Translations under genes and position numbers: made by a program | Notes under the pieces: generated by a model | Told to the model about the DNA's origin: nothing | Database searches by the model: none | The model's input: only the letters and a program-made list of their open reading frames with translations | Origin: Hyaloscypha bicolor E | Taxonomy: Eukaryota; Ascomycota; Leotiomycetes; Helotiales; Hyaloscyphaceae | Reading direction: 5' to 3' | Length of the DNA stretch: 64,000 nucleotides | NCBI RefSeq assembly: GCF_002865645.1 | Contig: NW_020194618.1 | Location: 774,885-838,884, forward strand | Part shown: piece by piece, positions 9,870-21,328 of the stretch | Layout of the letters: each line of letters opens with the position of its first letter | Position numbering within the stretch: position 1 is the first letter of the stretch

Positions 9870-11350
9870 ATCAGAGAAACCCGGTGTCTGTGGAGTGGAA
9901 GGAATAATGACTCCTGGATCCTGGATCTAAGTGTTCCATGCAGCTCAGCAGAATATCCTTTATACGTCATCAATGCCACTTCCGCCGAGCATGTGAAGGC
10001 GGGAATTAGTTTTGGTAAGCTCCATTCCTTGGTTCCTGACTTGCAACTGAGTAGCTCACGGATTCAATTAGCAAAGGCGCATAACATCAGACTGATAGTT
10101 AAGAACAGCCGGCATGACTACGTCGGACGCACGAGTGGTTCTAACGCTCTTCGAATATGGGTTCGCCACATGGAAAAGAATCCAGCTCCATAAAAGTACT
10201 TCGTCCCCAGCCACTGCAATGTTGCGATTGATGGGGCGGCCGTCACAGCTGGATGAGGAACCCAAATGATGGAAGCATATCCTACGACTGCCGCGATAAA
10301 TCATACTGTGGTTGGAGGGGGCCGGAGAACTATTGCTCTCGGGGGCTTCCTCACTGGCGTTGGGCACAGCATTTTGAGTCCTTATTATAGTCTTGCGACC
10401 GACCAAGTGCTGGAAATGGGGTCGCGACGCCCAAGAAGAGCATCTCGCTCTGAATGAATACACGAACACAGATTTGCTCTTGGCAATGAGAGGGGCTCGC
10501 ACTCATCTTTCCTAATCACAATGTGAATGTTACTAAATATTGGTAGAGGGGAGGTTCAACGTTTGGAATTATGACCTCTGTCACGATGTAAGCATATCCT
10601 AGCCCCTCCATCCTAAGCATGAGTTTCGGCATCGAAACCACGGCCGACAACCCCCATATCAATAACACCTGGCCCGGAAGCTTTCAAATTGGTGTTACTT
10701 TTACCAGTCATACGAGCTTCTATAAGTGGTATGACGAGAATTATGGTGGGAGTCCGGTGGGGTATGAGAATGTAATGGGCTCGAGGTTGTCGGATGCGGA
10801 CGCTCTGGCGGCGAATGTCACGGCGACGAAGTTACCGTTTGAGCAGTTTGCTGGTGGGACCTGACGATAGCGTATATTGTGTCTGGGAAGGGGGTGTGGA
10901 ATGCGCAGCCCAGGGGTGGGAGTAACGCTGTGTTGCTGGCTTGGAGGAAGAGTATTGTGCATGCAAGTAATGGTATATATTTCCTTTCAAAACTCCCCAA
11001 AGCTGACCCAGATTTCTTGCAGAAACGACGGTGGCGTTTGCACCTTTGAATTCAACGGCTCGACAAGCAGCGATTGCTGCGACGGAGCTATCTGCTTCTG
11101 CACTGCGGCAGTTGAGTCCCAACACGGGGGCTTACATGAATGTAAGGGTCACATCGATCATTGTTGACCCGCCTCGCTAATCAAGAAAAGGGGGCTGGCC
11201 GCTTCGAGCCAAACTGGCAGCAGACATTTTGGGGAGAGAACTATCCTCGACTCTTGCAAATCAAGCGCACTGCTGATCCGGATGATGCTCTGAGGTGTAA
11301 TCCTTGTGTGGGGAATGAAAGGTGGGAGGAAGTAGACAATATGCTGTGTC
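9870..11350 (+). pseudogene. FAD-linked oxidase of the BBE/isoamyl-alcohol-oxidase type, broken
   Basis: Fragments in order match the family of secreted covalent-flavin oxidases: a piece with NNDSWILDLSVPC, then NIRLIVKNSRHDYVGRTSGSNAL (FAD_binding_4), then ALGGFLTGVGHSILSPYYSL, and the BBE tail RFEPNWQQTFWGENYPRLLQ with DPDDALRCNPCVG. Introns seem present near 10015, 10490, 10970 and 11140. It is dead: in-frame stops at 10191 (TAA), 10254 (TGA) and about 10590 (TAA), and frame shifts near 10430. The GG at the expected intron donor after LLLAMRG also looks mutated. Most stops can be explained by C-to-T change of CAA or CGA codons, as RIP gives. Confidence 0.8.
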
Positions 11351-11385
11351 GTGTCCAGATATTTTCCATAAAAAAGACACTGCCA

Positions 11386-12382
11386 TTACTCCATGGGCTT
11401 TCTCCCAATCGTGGACCAGAAAATTTGGTACTTCCCTTCCTCGGCAGCTACACACCTCTTCATTGCATTCTGCATCTCGTTGGCCCTCTCATCTTTGAAC
11501 CCCAATCCCTTCACCATCCTCGGATTGCATACCAGAAATAACCATCAGGGTCCCAATCACCAACTCTGATACCTCCCTCGTCTCTGGCCTATCTGCATCC
11601 CTCCAATAAGGAACCTCGAACTCCTTCGCTCGGCATCCACAAAGCCCGCATCAAGCAGATACTGCATCGTATTCTTCCCACAATCAAGATCCATGCCCTT
11701 TGCCTTCGCGCCTCTCCTGAACTCCTTCAACCAACACCACTCATCCTCATCCTCCAGCCTCATTCCACGAAAATAAAACATCTCCTCGAAATCCTGCATC
11801 TCGACCCAACCTCCCGACTTCACCATCTTGAACCCATCACGCACATAGCCAGGCCAGTCTGTCATGCCGCATAGCAGGAGACGATTAAACACAAAGTCCG
11901 CGGTTCCAAAGGGCAAGCGGGGATCAGTGCCCATGAGTCTGCGGGCATCGCCGCAGATGAAAACATTTGGGAGCGATGCGTCGTTCGACGAGGCGGGGGC
12001 GGGAGAGAGATCTATGCAGTAGATAGACTGAGCTGAGGGGTAGAGTGTACCTAGCTCTCGGTCTACTGGCTCTGTTCCGCGGCAGACATCGAGAATGAGG
12101 GAGAGGCTCCGAATTTGGGCCGGATGATGCGGTTTCCGAGCAGGGACTTGAGAGCAGAATGTTATTTGTTGAGTCGGGTCTGCTCTTGGTGCTGGAGAGA
12201 CTTGTCAACTAACGGGAAGGTGAAATGACATACCCTGTGCCCAAGGATGGTGAGAATAAAAGAGAATAGGAGAAAAGTGGGATAGCATACTCATTGGGAA
12301 GGAGATAGGAATTGTCTGTGTTATGAAAAGATGGATTGCGACTGTGAATAAAATCCAGATCTTGAATCGAGGATAAAGCCAT
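11386..12382 (-). pseudogene. SAM-dependent methyltransferase (LaeA-like fold), broken
   Basis: Reading the minus strand: start MALSSIQDLDFI at 12382, then NSYLLPNE as in many fungal class I methyltransferases, RLNK-stop-HSALKSLLGN, motif I as LILDVCRGTEPVDREL (normally DxGCGTG), IYCIDLSP, DARRLMG, and an open 125-codon piece at 11557-11934 with GTADFVFNRLLLCGMTDWPG and MVKSGGWVEMQDFE. The tail reads EGKYQIFWSTIGRKP and stops at 11386. An in-frame TAA (from CAA), at least one frame shift between LLGN and motif I, another after the 125-codon piece, and the damaged SAM motif show it is not functional. Confidence 0.75.
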
Positions 12383-12831
12383 GCTCATTCCAAATAGTGA
12401 TAGTAAGTCGTATGCAGTTGTGCGCGGCAAGAGGGGTTCGCTAGTGATGGTTATGAATGCAGCCGTATCCCGGAAGCAATTCAGACAAAAGTGGGGAGGA
12501 TGGTCTGAGAAAGTGCAATGTATAACTTTCTTTCGGAATCTGAGAGCATCAAATGAGGCGATTCGCCCACTGATATGGCATGTCAGATACCAACTCGGCC
12601 TCATGTAGACTAGGTCTGACGAGAGCTCAAGGGCCACATAGCTCCGAATAGAGCATCACTGAAAATTGCCTCCTCATTATTTCTCCCCCGCCTCACATGC
12701 GTAATGATTTCCGGGCAACACATTCAACTTCAGTCATTGAGCATCTTGAGGATTCCGGCAACTGGCCACAGTGAACCTCCGAGCTGCCCTGCTGTGTCCA
12801 GGCTAGTCGAATCGAAAGAGGAGTGGGTTGA
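12383..12831. other. Intergenic, nothing recognised
   Basis: Between the broken methyltransferase and the TIR element; only chance frames. Confidence 0.5.
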
Positions 12832-12833
12832 TA

Positions 12834-13366
12834 GTCGGACTTGACGTCGCGCTAAAGGGGCCCTTCCCTTTAGTCGGGGAAAGCGAGTTGTCCCGGGAAA
12901 GCGAGATGTCCCGCACCAAATAAAATCCTTAATAACTTGAAACCTTAATCTTTTTAAATAATTCTAAGTAATAGAATTAAAAATATAAACCTTATAAACT
13001 AAATACGATTCTCTAAATCTCAAAAAAAGATATGGGTAAAGAGTTATTAAGATTTTAGTAATAAAATCGTAAGGAATACAAAATCCGTAAGAATTATTTG
13101 TTCGTAACCATTTCGCGAGTATTAGACTTACGACTTTTGCTTAATTATAATTTTTTATTCTTTTACTTAAAACTTTAGCCCTTAAATATGCGATAGGTAA
13201 CTACAAGATCGCGAATAAAACGTATTAATTAGATTTTCTATAGCTAGTTCCTAATATTGTTTTTTAGAAGGCAAAAAAGGCCGGTGCGGGACATGTCGCT
13301 TTCCCGGGACAACTCGCTTTCCCAGACTAAAGGGAAGGACCCCTTTAGCGCGACGTCAAGTCCGAC
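12834..13366. mobile_element. 533-bp TIR element, TA flanked, AT-rich core
   Basis: Ends of about 80 bp are inverted repeats: left GTCGGACTTGACGTCGCGCT ..., right ... AGCGCGACGTCAAGTCCGAC, including CTAAAGGG blocks and GCGGGACA/TGTCCCGC inner parts, with a few mismatches. TA at 12832-12833 and 13367-13368 is the target duplication. The core (about 12920-13270) is AT-rich without a frame and looks RIP-mutated, while the TIRs are GC-rich and well kept. It is a non-autonomous Tc1/mariner/pogo-type element; the decayed Fot1/pogo transposase at 5.6-6.6 kb is of the superfamily that could have moved it. Confidence 0.85.
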
Positions 13367-13763
13367 TATTAAGTGCGGGCATGCATCACAATATAGGCCG
13401 ACGGTTGAAAAAACCGTTCAATTTCCTTTAAATGGACAGGTAGTCATTGTCGCATCGAATTTAGATTGGGGTGAGATACTCCTCCAAGCCCATGCAACAG
13501 TGCCTTCCCACAGCGGCGAATTATCAGCACTTTATCCTCTCCCAACTCGGTCGGCTCCTTCAACAATGACGGGCCAGCGATGGAGTTATGAGGAGCAATG
13601 AGCACAAGGAGGTGTTGTATCATTTAACCCTTCCCGTGCCCAAAGGCACACAATGCACGAGAACCTTCCAAGAGATCCCACAAAGTACTCGGCCTTCCAG
13701 TCCCCGGGTTGGTCAAACGATTTCAAACTCTCGATTCTATATTCCTTCGGCTTAACCACCCGC

Positions 13764-14174
13764 TCACTTCCCGCCCTCCTTCGCTCTCAGACTCTCCAAC
13801 CGTGCCTGATTCCGCTTCCCAATAATCCGCAAGGTATTTTCCTTCTCAATGTCTGCCATCTTGTCCCAATTCGATATCCGACTCAAGGTTCCGTCCACGT
13901 TCACGACCATCGGCCCCAGGTGATCCAGCTTGACCGACGCATCCCCGTTACTCATGTCGAGTTGTGTGGCAGAATTGTGCGGCGCTTCTGGCAGAGCTAG
14001 TGGCTTCTTTGGGGTCGTTGAGTCTGAGGCGTTGGGGTTGGGGTTGGCTTGGGGGTCTGTGTTCGAGTCTGAATAGGTTATCGAGCTCATGCTGAAGGGT
14101 CGAAATGCTGGAATCGTGCGGGCCAAGCGGGGGAGTGGAACACTGCGTGCGATGGCTCCGAGAAGAGATGGCAT
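13764..14174 (-). CDS. Conserved fungal protein of unknown function, probably mitochondrial
   Basis: One exon, 136 aa. The N-terminus MPSLLGAIARSVPLPRLART is basic, hydroxyl- and Ala-rich without acids, as in mitochondrial presequences. The middle (about 30-75) is low-complexity Ser/Asn/Pro. The C-terminal half carries a block I recall from uncharacterised ascomycete proteins: LGPMVVNVDGTLSRISNWDK followed by KENTLRIIGKRNQARL. An alternative start is Met28 (MSSITYSD). I know no function for this family. It is intact although the genes on both sides are broken. Confidence 0.7.
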   Translation of the reverse strand: MPSLLGAIARSVPLPRLARTIPAFRPFSMSSITYSDSNTDPQANPNPNASDSTTPKKPLALPEAPHNSATQLDMSNGDASVKLDHLGPMVVNVDGTLSRISNWDKMADIEKENTLRIIGKRNQARLESLRAKEGGK

Positions 14175-14482
14175 CTGTAAAGGGGAGAAGTGGCTGGTGG
14201 TCGAAAAAGGTGAATAGTTTTAGGTAGAGAGTATCGCGTCCGACTTTGAGAGACGCGTTGCGAGCCTAAACTTAAAATAGAATAGGGTCACAAGCGAAGG
14301 ATTAGGCGAGCCCCTTAAATATTTTAAGGGGACGTCTTTCTAAGCGAGCCGCTAAAAGTCGACACTGGTGTCCTCCTCTAGGTAGGCTTCGAAGTACAAA
14401 AATTCTGTTTTACTTTGCACGATCCTATTCTGCGGCGAATTATTCAACACCAAGTGTAACAATCCGCTTCTAATACAACACA
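14175..14482. other. Promoter-side spacer with a small palindrome
   Basis: Holds the perfect inverted repeat ccccttaaa/tttaagggg at 14311-14331 with a 3-base loop; otherwise nothing recognised. Confidence 0.4.
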
Positions 14483-14581
14483 ATGTGCGGCATTCTTGCT
14501 TTGATTTGTTGAAACGTGGAATTCAACGATGCCGCTGTCGATTCGCATGAGGCCATCTACGCACTGCAGCATTGGGACCAG
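14483..14581 (+). pseudogene. ADE4-like amidophosphoribosyltransferase fragment (first 33 codons)
   Basis: The frame begins MCGILALI, then C-stop (TGA) and NVEFNDAAVDSHEAIYALQH. MCGI with Cys2 as nucleophile, followed by a block ending in a (Y)xLQHRGQD-like stretch, is the start of PurF/Ade4 (purine biosynthesis, step 1). Here the R of QHRGQD is W. The match ends at a gtaaga donor and no further part is found, so this is a stray N-terminal copy, not a gene. Asparagine synthetase also starts MCGI, but the EA-x-YALQH part fits Ade4 better. Confidence 0.6.
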
Positions 14582-14994
14582 GTAAGACATCGTATTTCTT
14601 CGCTCTTACTCCCTCTGAGTATATCCTATTACCTAAGAGCGTCTTTCAATCTATCCTACCCACTGCGTTCGTTATTTGGGGCAACTATACACTAATTAAT
14701 ATATTGCGGGAAACTTGCGATATTGCGGTATCCTACAAGTCAGGGCGAATCAATTCCTAGAAGCGTAAAAACCTAGCTTTAAAGGTCTTCCGTGATGGCG
14801 CAAGAATCCCTGAACTCCCTGGATTCATGGGCCTTGGCCATCTCCAATACCCTACTACAGGAACATCATTTAACTCGGAAAGTTAGCCCTTTTATATTAG
14901 CTCGTGAGTTTTGCCTATTATTATAAAGAAGCTTATAAATATAATAAATATTACTAGAAAACGAGTTCTTATAGCCACTTATTCTCACATAATA
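14582..14994. other. Decayed DNA between the ADE4 fragment and the LTR-like unit
   Basis: Right part (from about 14880) is AT-rich and RIP-like; no gene. Confidence 0.45.
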
Positions 14995-15239
14995 ACTGTG
15001 ACGGCAGGAACAAAGCAATGGAACGATGCTCAAAGATCTATGATTCCAATGTCCTACAGAATCTAAAGCTAAGGAGAGAAGGAGTGAGGTGTGGCAGTGG
15101 ATAAGTAGGTATGGCCAAGACCACTGAAACGCCGAGCTTTGGAAGCGAGCTTGGTTTGAACCATAGCTTGGAACCTTAGCTAAAACCAACCCCTTGGCTG
15201 AAACCACGTCCGTATCAACCATGTGACACCAGCCGTCAC
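14995..15239 (-). repeat. Solo-LTR-like unit, 245 bp
   Basis: Begins TGTGACGGC and ends GCCGTCACA. On the minus strand its 3' part (ATCTTTGAGC, CCATTGCTTTGTTCCTGCCG) resembles the LTR at 932-1137, so I give it the minus orientation. No clear target duplication was seen, and both flanks are AT-rich. Confidence 0.5.
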
Positions 15240-16891
15240 ACCCGAACTCAATTATTAAAGGCATTTTTATATAAAAATTAATAAAATATAAGTTTTAATT
15301 TTACTAATATATTTAAAAGTTATTAAACTAGAATATTATTTATAATATTAATATTAGTTAATATAATTACTTATATAGTATTATTTTATAATTATTTTTG
15401 TACTTGACTCCGGTATTATTCTTATTATTTTAGTTATTAAAGCTTTTAATTTATTATAATATTATATTTTTCGAACTTTTATAATAACTAAATATTATAA
15501 GAATATATAATTAAAGCTTAATACTTTATAAAATGTATTTAAAGGCAATAATATACTTCTTATTAATAATATGTGAGTATTTCTCTTAGTGATTTGAATC
15601 TTAGATCGAGCTAAATATTTAATAGTATTAGTATAGCAAAACGAGTCTGCAAGTTTGCAAGTTTGCAATATTACCGGAGAAGCATGGTATATTTTGCTAG
15701 TTTTTCCTCTTTCATACTAATATTACCTCAGATTACTTTTTGATTATTTTTACTTTACTATTGTCTATTTATTCACACATTTTACGGCGTTTATCTAGCC
15801 ACCTCGACCGAATTAGTTGCGTACAAGCGTAATCGAAAGTCTATTTCAGCATTAATAAACGCGGACAATATCGTTTTCTTGACCTTGGGAGATCTTGAAG
15901 CTGCATGTTCCAAACTAAGTCCTCACCCTAAGCAACGTTTGAACTTGTGTCTCCTGCTAGACATACGTGGCGCACGTGTGTCTCAAGGATACCCGGAGAA
16001 GTTAGATAATGCCCGCGGCAAGCCACAGGCCATTTGAAGGGACCACAATGGGGCATTCGTGATTGTTGGGGACAGTATGACAACGCATACAATAGTATCT
16101 GAGCGTTCAGACATCTGTCTTCGCAACCTGGTCGGCGATACTAACAACATGAGCATATGACAACGCGAAGTATTCGAGGTTCGGAGTTGGTGCCCGTATC
16201 GCATCTGCGCAAGAGATACCCTATTCCTCGACCACGCAAATTTGAGGGAATTGGGTTTGGAGCGTTGGTAAGAAAATCTCCGGTATGCCGGTCGACTCAT
16301 CGTACTTGTACCTAAGGTTTGATTGCTGAACTGGAGTAGATAATCTGAATCCTTGCCTTGGCTGAAGTTTTACAACGGTATGAAGATCAATGCAGCACAA
16401 TTCTTGAAGATACGGGGTTCTTGTATGTCGGATTTCTTTCCGGAGGAGACTAGATAGGTTGTCTTTTAAATTGGAAGTGCTTCTTGGTGGAAATAAGAGG
16501 TGGCACTCACACAACAGGAGATATGCAGACAACGACCAGGGACATATTGATCACCTACGAGCCCAATTGCATAAGGCTACAAGACAGTGCAGGGGGAAAA
16601 AGCAAACGAGGACGAAAGAGACGTCTCGAGGGAGCAAAAATCCCTCTGTTGACTGGCGAATTAGCTACTTGACCAGTCGGTACCACTTTCAGCAAGAGAC
16701 ATGCTAAGACAATCAATTATACGTTGAGGCGTTGTTCGATTCAGCTTGATATTGTGTGGTCAACTTGAGGAAAGGCTTGTGTGAGATACACCAAGCCGTG
16801 ATTTCACACCTCCGCAGGATCGCATGTTTGAGGCTAAGCCTTCTCGTACGATACGACTGGTCGGGGAAATTTAAATGATTTCAAGTCCCGA
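15240..16891. other. AT-rich relic (15.24-15.8 kb) and spacer without supported gene
   Basis: 15240-15800 is RIP-like AT-rich DNA. 15800-16890 has normal composition with short frames on both strands; a minus-strand piece (FALSYAHV at about 16160) faintly recalls a HET-domain start but is too short and broken to claim. Confidence 0.4.
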
Positions 16892-19085
16892 TCAGGCAAT
16901 GACTATTGCATCCATGTTGTTTTGACTCGCATCACGAACGCGGCCGACTACAGGTCTGTCATTCCAAAGCTTCCAAATCTCTTTCCCAGAGAGCGAGACA
17001 TGCTTCCGACTTATCGCAAAAACAGCAACTAAAATTCTCATCTCCTCCTCATCTTCCACAAACTCATACTCCTGTCTAACGGTCGGAATGATAGACCGTT
17101 GAAACATCAGATTAGTATTAGAATCTGGTTTCAACGCCTCCCCTTTTCCTGCACCACGGAGCAAGTGCACAATGCCACTGACTCCAGCAGAACTTAAAAT
17201 CAACGAAGAATCACCACCATCTAGAACCCCATCGATAATGTTCTCGTGGTCATTTCCGAAGTCCGCTGCATTGAGTTGCGGCAGTGCAGTCCCATCTTCA
17301 CGGCGGCAAGGCACTGCGAATCCTCCTTCTACTGTTCTGATGAAGTTAATGGTTGGTTTTACAGTATCTCGTCGTCTGATGGTATGCACTCTGATATGCC
17401 AATCCGGCCAGCGCTTTGTTGGAGCGATGAGCGTCGTCTCAATTCTCAGAGGTGATTTTTTGCTTGGTGACCAAGTTGCTGAAAGCTTTGGAACTTCCTC
17501 GGACGAGCCGTCAGATCGCCGAAATTGTACTGTTCCCAATTGCGGATCGGCAGTCTTCCACATCAAGCGCCAAGTATCACCCTCGTCCTCGCTGATGGCC
17601 AAGGTATTATCAGGTGCCATTTGTTGAATCAATGGTCCGGTTGGGACGCTGAAACTAAAGGTGGAGGAGTACGCGAATTTGCAGTATTTGGCTTCAGATG
17701 CTTTGATGGGCCAGGGGCAGAATTGGCCTAGTGAGAGGAGGTAGTGATGATGTGACGAGGAGACGAGTATCTGTTTTGGTTCATCCAGACCCACAACAGA
17801 AATAGGTACGGTAGGTGGTGCTGTGGAGCTTGAAAGTGAGGAAAGTAATTTCGCGAGAGGATGTGGCAGCTCCTTACACGTCCAGAACTCATGAGCTTCG
17901 GGGAGGGAAATGGAGATCAAGGTCTTTAGACACCAGTAAGGTGACTGAGGGGAGTTGTAATCTTCACACATGTACATATTAGGGTAGGCGTAGCCAATGT
18001 TGAACGTTCCATCTAGGTTGAAAATATCCGGGTGTTTCGACCACCAGCGTAAGTGCCGCAGGAGAAGGCCTTTCACGGTTCCTAAGTTCAAAGACGGAGG
18101 AAGGGGAACCTCCGCAACGATAACCGCAGACCAGAATCCGGCTGCGGCAAATCGATATGTAAGACTGCGTCCAAATGGAATGGCAGCACCTTGAAATTGT
18201 CAACACCGGAATCTAGTCACTAGGAATCGAGTCTTGTAACCTACCATCAAAGTCGAAATACCTCCAAAATTGATCACCAAACAGCCTTCCTCTTTCCTTG
18301 AAGACTTCGCACCTTTCAGGGTCGATATCTGAAGCATACTTGACATACAACAGCTGCGAAAACTGAATCGCAAAACTCGAAGAGTAATAATCAGCCTGTC
18401 TACCCTGATCACTCCAGAACCCATCTGCAGCCCAGCCATTTCCCAAGTAGAACTGGTTGAGAATATCATGGTCTGAGTCCATGAGCTCTTTCACTTCCTC
18501 ATACGGAACTCCACAGGCTTTCACCAGCGCTAAATTTGCCATGATTCTGAACCATCGCCAATTGTTGAACGGCATTTCCTTGCCATTGATGGCTCGGATA
18601 TACTTGATGACCCGCGCCCGTGATTCGAAGTTCCTCGTCTCTTGGGGTGTGAGATTTGAAGGCTCTGCTGGGAGTGAAGGAACAAATGCCTCTGGTGCAA
18701 CAAGCAATGCATAACCAATAATTTCGAGCTCCACCATGCGTTGATCAGTCGTCCGGAATCCGCCCCAATACTCTCCATGAATGCCATGCTCGTTCTCAGG
18801 ATTTGTGCCTGCTATCAAGCCATCAACCCAGGGTTGGAGCCGTGGGTCAATGGGATTGTTCTTGGCTGAAGCGAGGAGTGCCCCCACAGCCCATAACGGC
18901 CTGGCGAATCCTTCTAATTGAGCAGCTACTTCATCGAAATGTGCTCCTGTTGACACAGGTAGTCGAATTCGTGCTCCCAGGGGTGATGTGTACTCTTTGA
19001 GGGGTGAAAGTAAAGCCCATGTTGCAGTCACGCAGTCTTCTCGGGTTCGGAAGGGGTTGTCTGAAAAGCCAGCGAGACCGGGCAT
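16892..19085 (-). CDS. DUF2264-domain protein (PF10022)
   Basis: Two exons, 19085-18245 and 18189-16892, over a 55-bp intron with a GTTGAC branch site; predicted 712 aa. Exon 1 holds the DUF2264 core: [68 protein letters not shown] and [13 protein letters not shown]. Exon 2 continues with [15 protein letters not shown] and [15 protein letters not shown] and a beta-rich C-terminal half (about 350-712). Full length for the family, no signal peptide visible. The enzymatic activity is not firmly known to me; family members often lie in polysaccharide-use loci. It is divergent to the GH88 gene across a 452-bp shared promoter, which suggests co-expression in uronate-sugar use. Confidence 0.88.
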
Positions 19086-19328
19086 GATTGCTTTACTTTC
19101 TCGTGAAAATAGTAATTATCGATATTTAGAAGATTTTCGGCAAGAAGGTGACTAACATGGCGTATGAGCAGGCTGTCAAATGAAATACCTGTCGTCATCT
19201 GCTTTACATGTTGTTGCAGACAGATCACGAGTCGAAAATCAAGCAACCCCCACTCTCCGACTAAGCTTACCCCTCCTTACGAGTTAAGCGAGGTGGGGTT
19301 CAGGGGACTTGGGCATCGGGGTATTGCT

Positions 19329-19401
19329 CGGACCGCTGCCCGGCGTTGATCGACAACGCCATCAAACTTCTTATGGGCAGGTGTACGCCGGGCAAAGGCC
19401 G
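19329..19401. promoter_or_regulatory. CGG/CCG triplets in the DUF2264-GH88 divergent promoter
   Basis: CGGACCG at 19329-19335 (inverted triplets, spacing 1) and CGG-N7-CCG at 19389-19401. Zn2Cys6 dimers bind paired CGG triplets with a protein-specific spacing. The N7 inverted arrangement recurs in the promoter between the regulator and the transporter (24246-24258), so I take it as the candidate site of the cluster regulator. The region is CGG-rich, so chance is possible. Confidence 0.4.
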
Positions 19402-19537
19402 ATTTAGACATTCTAATCCCAGCCGGGAACGGAATTCATCCGAGCTCTCTTCCATATTAAAGCTCTCGGGCCAAAACGTCAGCCAACCGAGGTGCAAGAC
19501 TTGGTCGGCTGAAGGAGCTGATCTCGCAGCTTTCATT

Positions 19538-21144
19538 ATGGCGTCGAGACAACAAAGCTCTCCCGTTATTGCGAATCTGTCAGATATTGAGGATATGGCT
19601 TTAGCACAAGAAAACAAGTTAGAAAATCTGACTCCGGCTTCCTCGGTTGCCTCATCTCCAGATGTCGCTGCCGAGAAGCAGAAGCCAATTCTGAGATCTC
19701 AACCTGCCCCTCCAAGACTAGGTGTCGAGCTCTCAGAGCTATTCACAGAAAATGTCGTCGCGAAAATATGGAGAGTTGCAGTTCGAGAATTGGAGAAGCA
19801 AGTACGTTGCCCGCACGCCCCTTAAATACATCCGTCACTAATTCTTGCAAGAATCCACCAACCCACTACCCAGAATACATCACCACCACCAGCCCCAATG
19901 CAAACTATTATACCCTCCGCGAAGCCAATTTTTGGACCTGTGGTTTCTTCCCCGGAAGTCTGTACGCTCTCCTGGAGCGCTGCAGGAAATACCCCCAGTT
20001 TCTCCCTCTCCCCGCCGCCCATCGTCCGGCATTCCAAAAGCAACTTTTGAAGCTATGTCGAGACTGGGTTGTTCCAATACGTGCAATGGATACGAGAACC
20101 GATACTCACGACATGAGCTTCATCATCCAGCCAGCGCTCCGCATGGATTGGGAACTCACTGGCAACCACGAGAGTTTGAAAAACGTGGTTACCGCTGCGG
20201 AAAGTCTTGTGAGTAGATATGATGAGAGGGTGGGGGCGATCAGGAGTTGGGATCAGGCTGTTAATTATAGATATTCGTTTACGGATATGGAGAAGGACTT
20301 TTTGGTGATTATTGATAGCATGTGCAGTAAGTTTTCCCTCCCTTCGAACTTGTGTTAGACAGGTTGTTGACATTGATGTCGAATAGATCTCGATCTCCTC
20401 TACTACGCTGGTCACCAAACCGGAAACCAGAAATTAATAGACATCGCTACAACACACGCTCACACCGTCCTAAAAACCATCGTCCGAGACGACTGGTCCA
20501 CCTACCACCTCCTCAACTTTGATGCCAAAACAGGAGAAATCAAAGATCAGCTCACGAATCAAGGGTACCGAGACTGGTCGACATGGAGTCGAGGACAAGC
20601 GTGGGCTGTGCTAGGCTTCACGCAGACTTATACATGGACACACGAACCCGTGTTCCTAAACGCAGCCATATCAATCTCGAAGTATTTCATCTCGCGGCTC
20701 GCGTCGCCGAAAGTGGATGCTCATCCTTATGTCCCGCTGTGGGATTTCGATGCACCGCTGGACACATCGCCTCCCCGGGACACTTCAGCTGGCATGATTG
20801 CTGTGAACGGATTCTTATTGCTGCACCAGATTCTCATCTCTGAACATCGAGCAGATGAAGCGACGGAGTTTCTGGATGTCGCGGTGAGGATTATGAGGGA
20901 AACAACTGAGCTGGCTTTGTCTCGAGACAGCGCGAAGTTTGAGGTCCCGTTAGAGGGGAGAAAGGAGGATTATCCGGTGGTCAAGGATGGTGAGGATGGG
21001 AAGCACTTTGACGGGATGTTGATGCATGCTACGGCGAACAATAATGAGGATGCACATAAGCGGTATTGGGATCATGGGTTGGTATATGCGGATTATTATT
21101 TTTTGGAAGCCGGGAATAAGTTGATGAGGATGGGGTTGGTATGA
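19538..21144 (+). CDS. GH88 unsaturated beta-glucuronyl hydrolase
   Basis: Three exons, 19538-19801, 19852-20326 and 20387-21144; predicted 498 aa. Introns of 50 and 60 bp with good borders. The (alpha/alpha)6 GH88 domain begins near residue 85 (HYPEY, then REANFWTCGFFPGSLYALLE), with DTHDMSFIIQPALRMDWELT, MCNLDLLYYAG, DWSTWSRGQAWAVLGF, DTSAGMIAVNGF and HANN-like MHATANNNEDA. The Asp of THDM(G/S)F is the family's catalytic-region Asp; Gly is usual where Ser stands here. The enzyme hydrates the C4-C5 double bond of unsaturated uronyl residues left by polysaccharide lyases, releasing a keto-uronate. About 80 extra N-terminal residues, Ser/Pro rich, no signal peptide, so an intracellular site is likely and fits the neighbouring permease. 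Confidence 0.9.
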
Positions 21145-21328
21145 GTTGGAATGGGATGAGAGCACGAGAATGAGTTGGGAATAGCAGAATTGGATGAGAT
21201 GAGAAGATAAATAAAGAATGAGATAGAAGGTTTCTCACATACCGGGTATCATAAATATGGGGTTGAGGTGTAAGCGACTTAAGCACAGTTTCCATTTTTT
21301 GTGAAGTAAGACCTCATTGTTCCAAGAT

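Noticed and set aside
16000..16530. Possible HET-like fragment on the minus strand (FALSYAHV)
   Set aside because: Too short, broken, and without the second HET motif.
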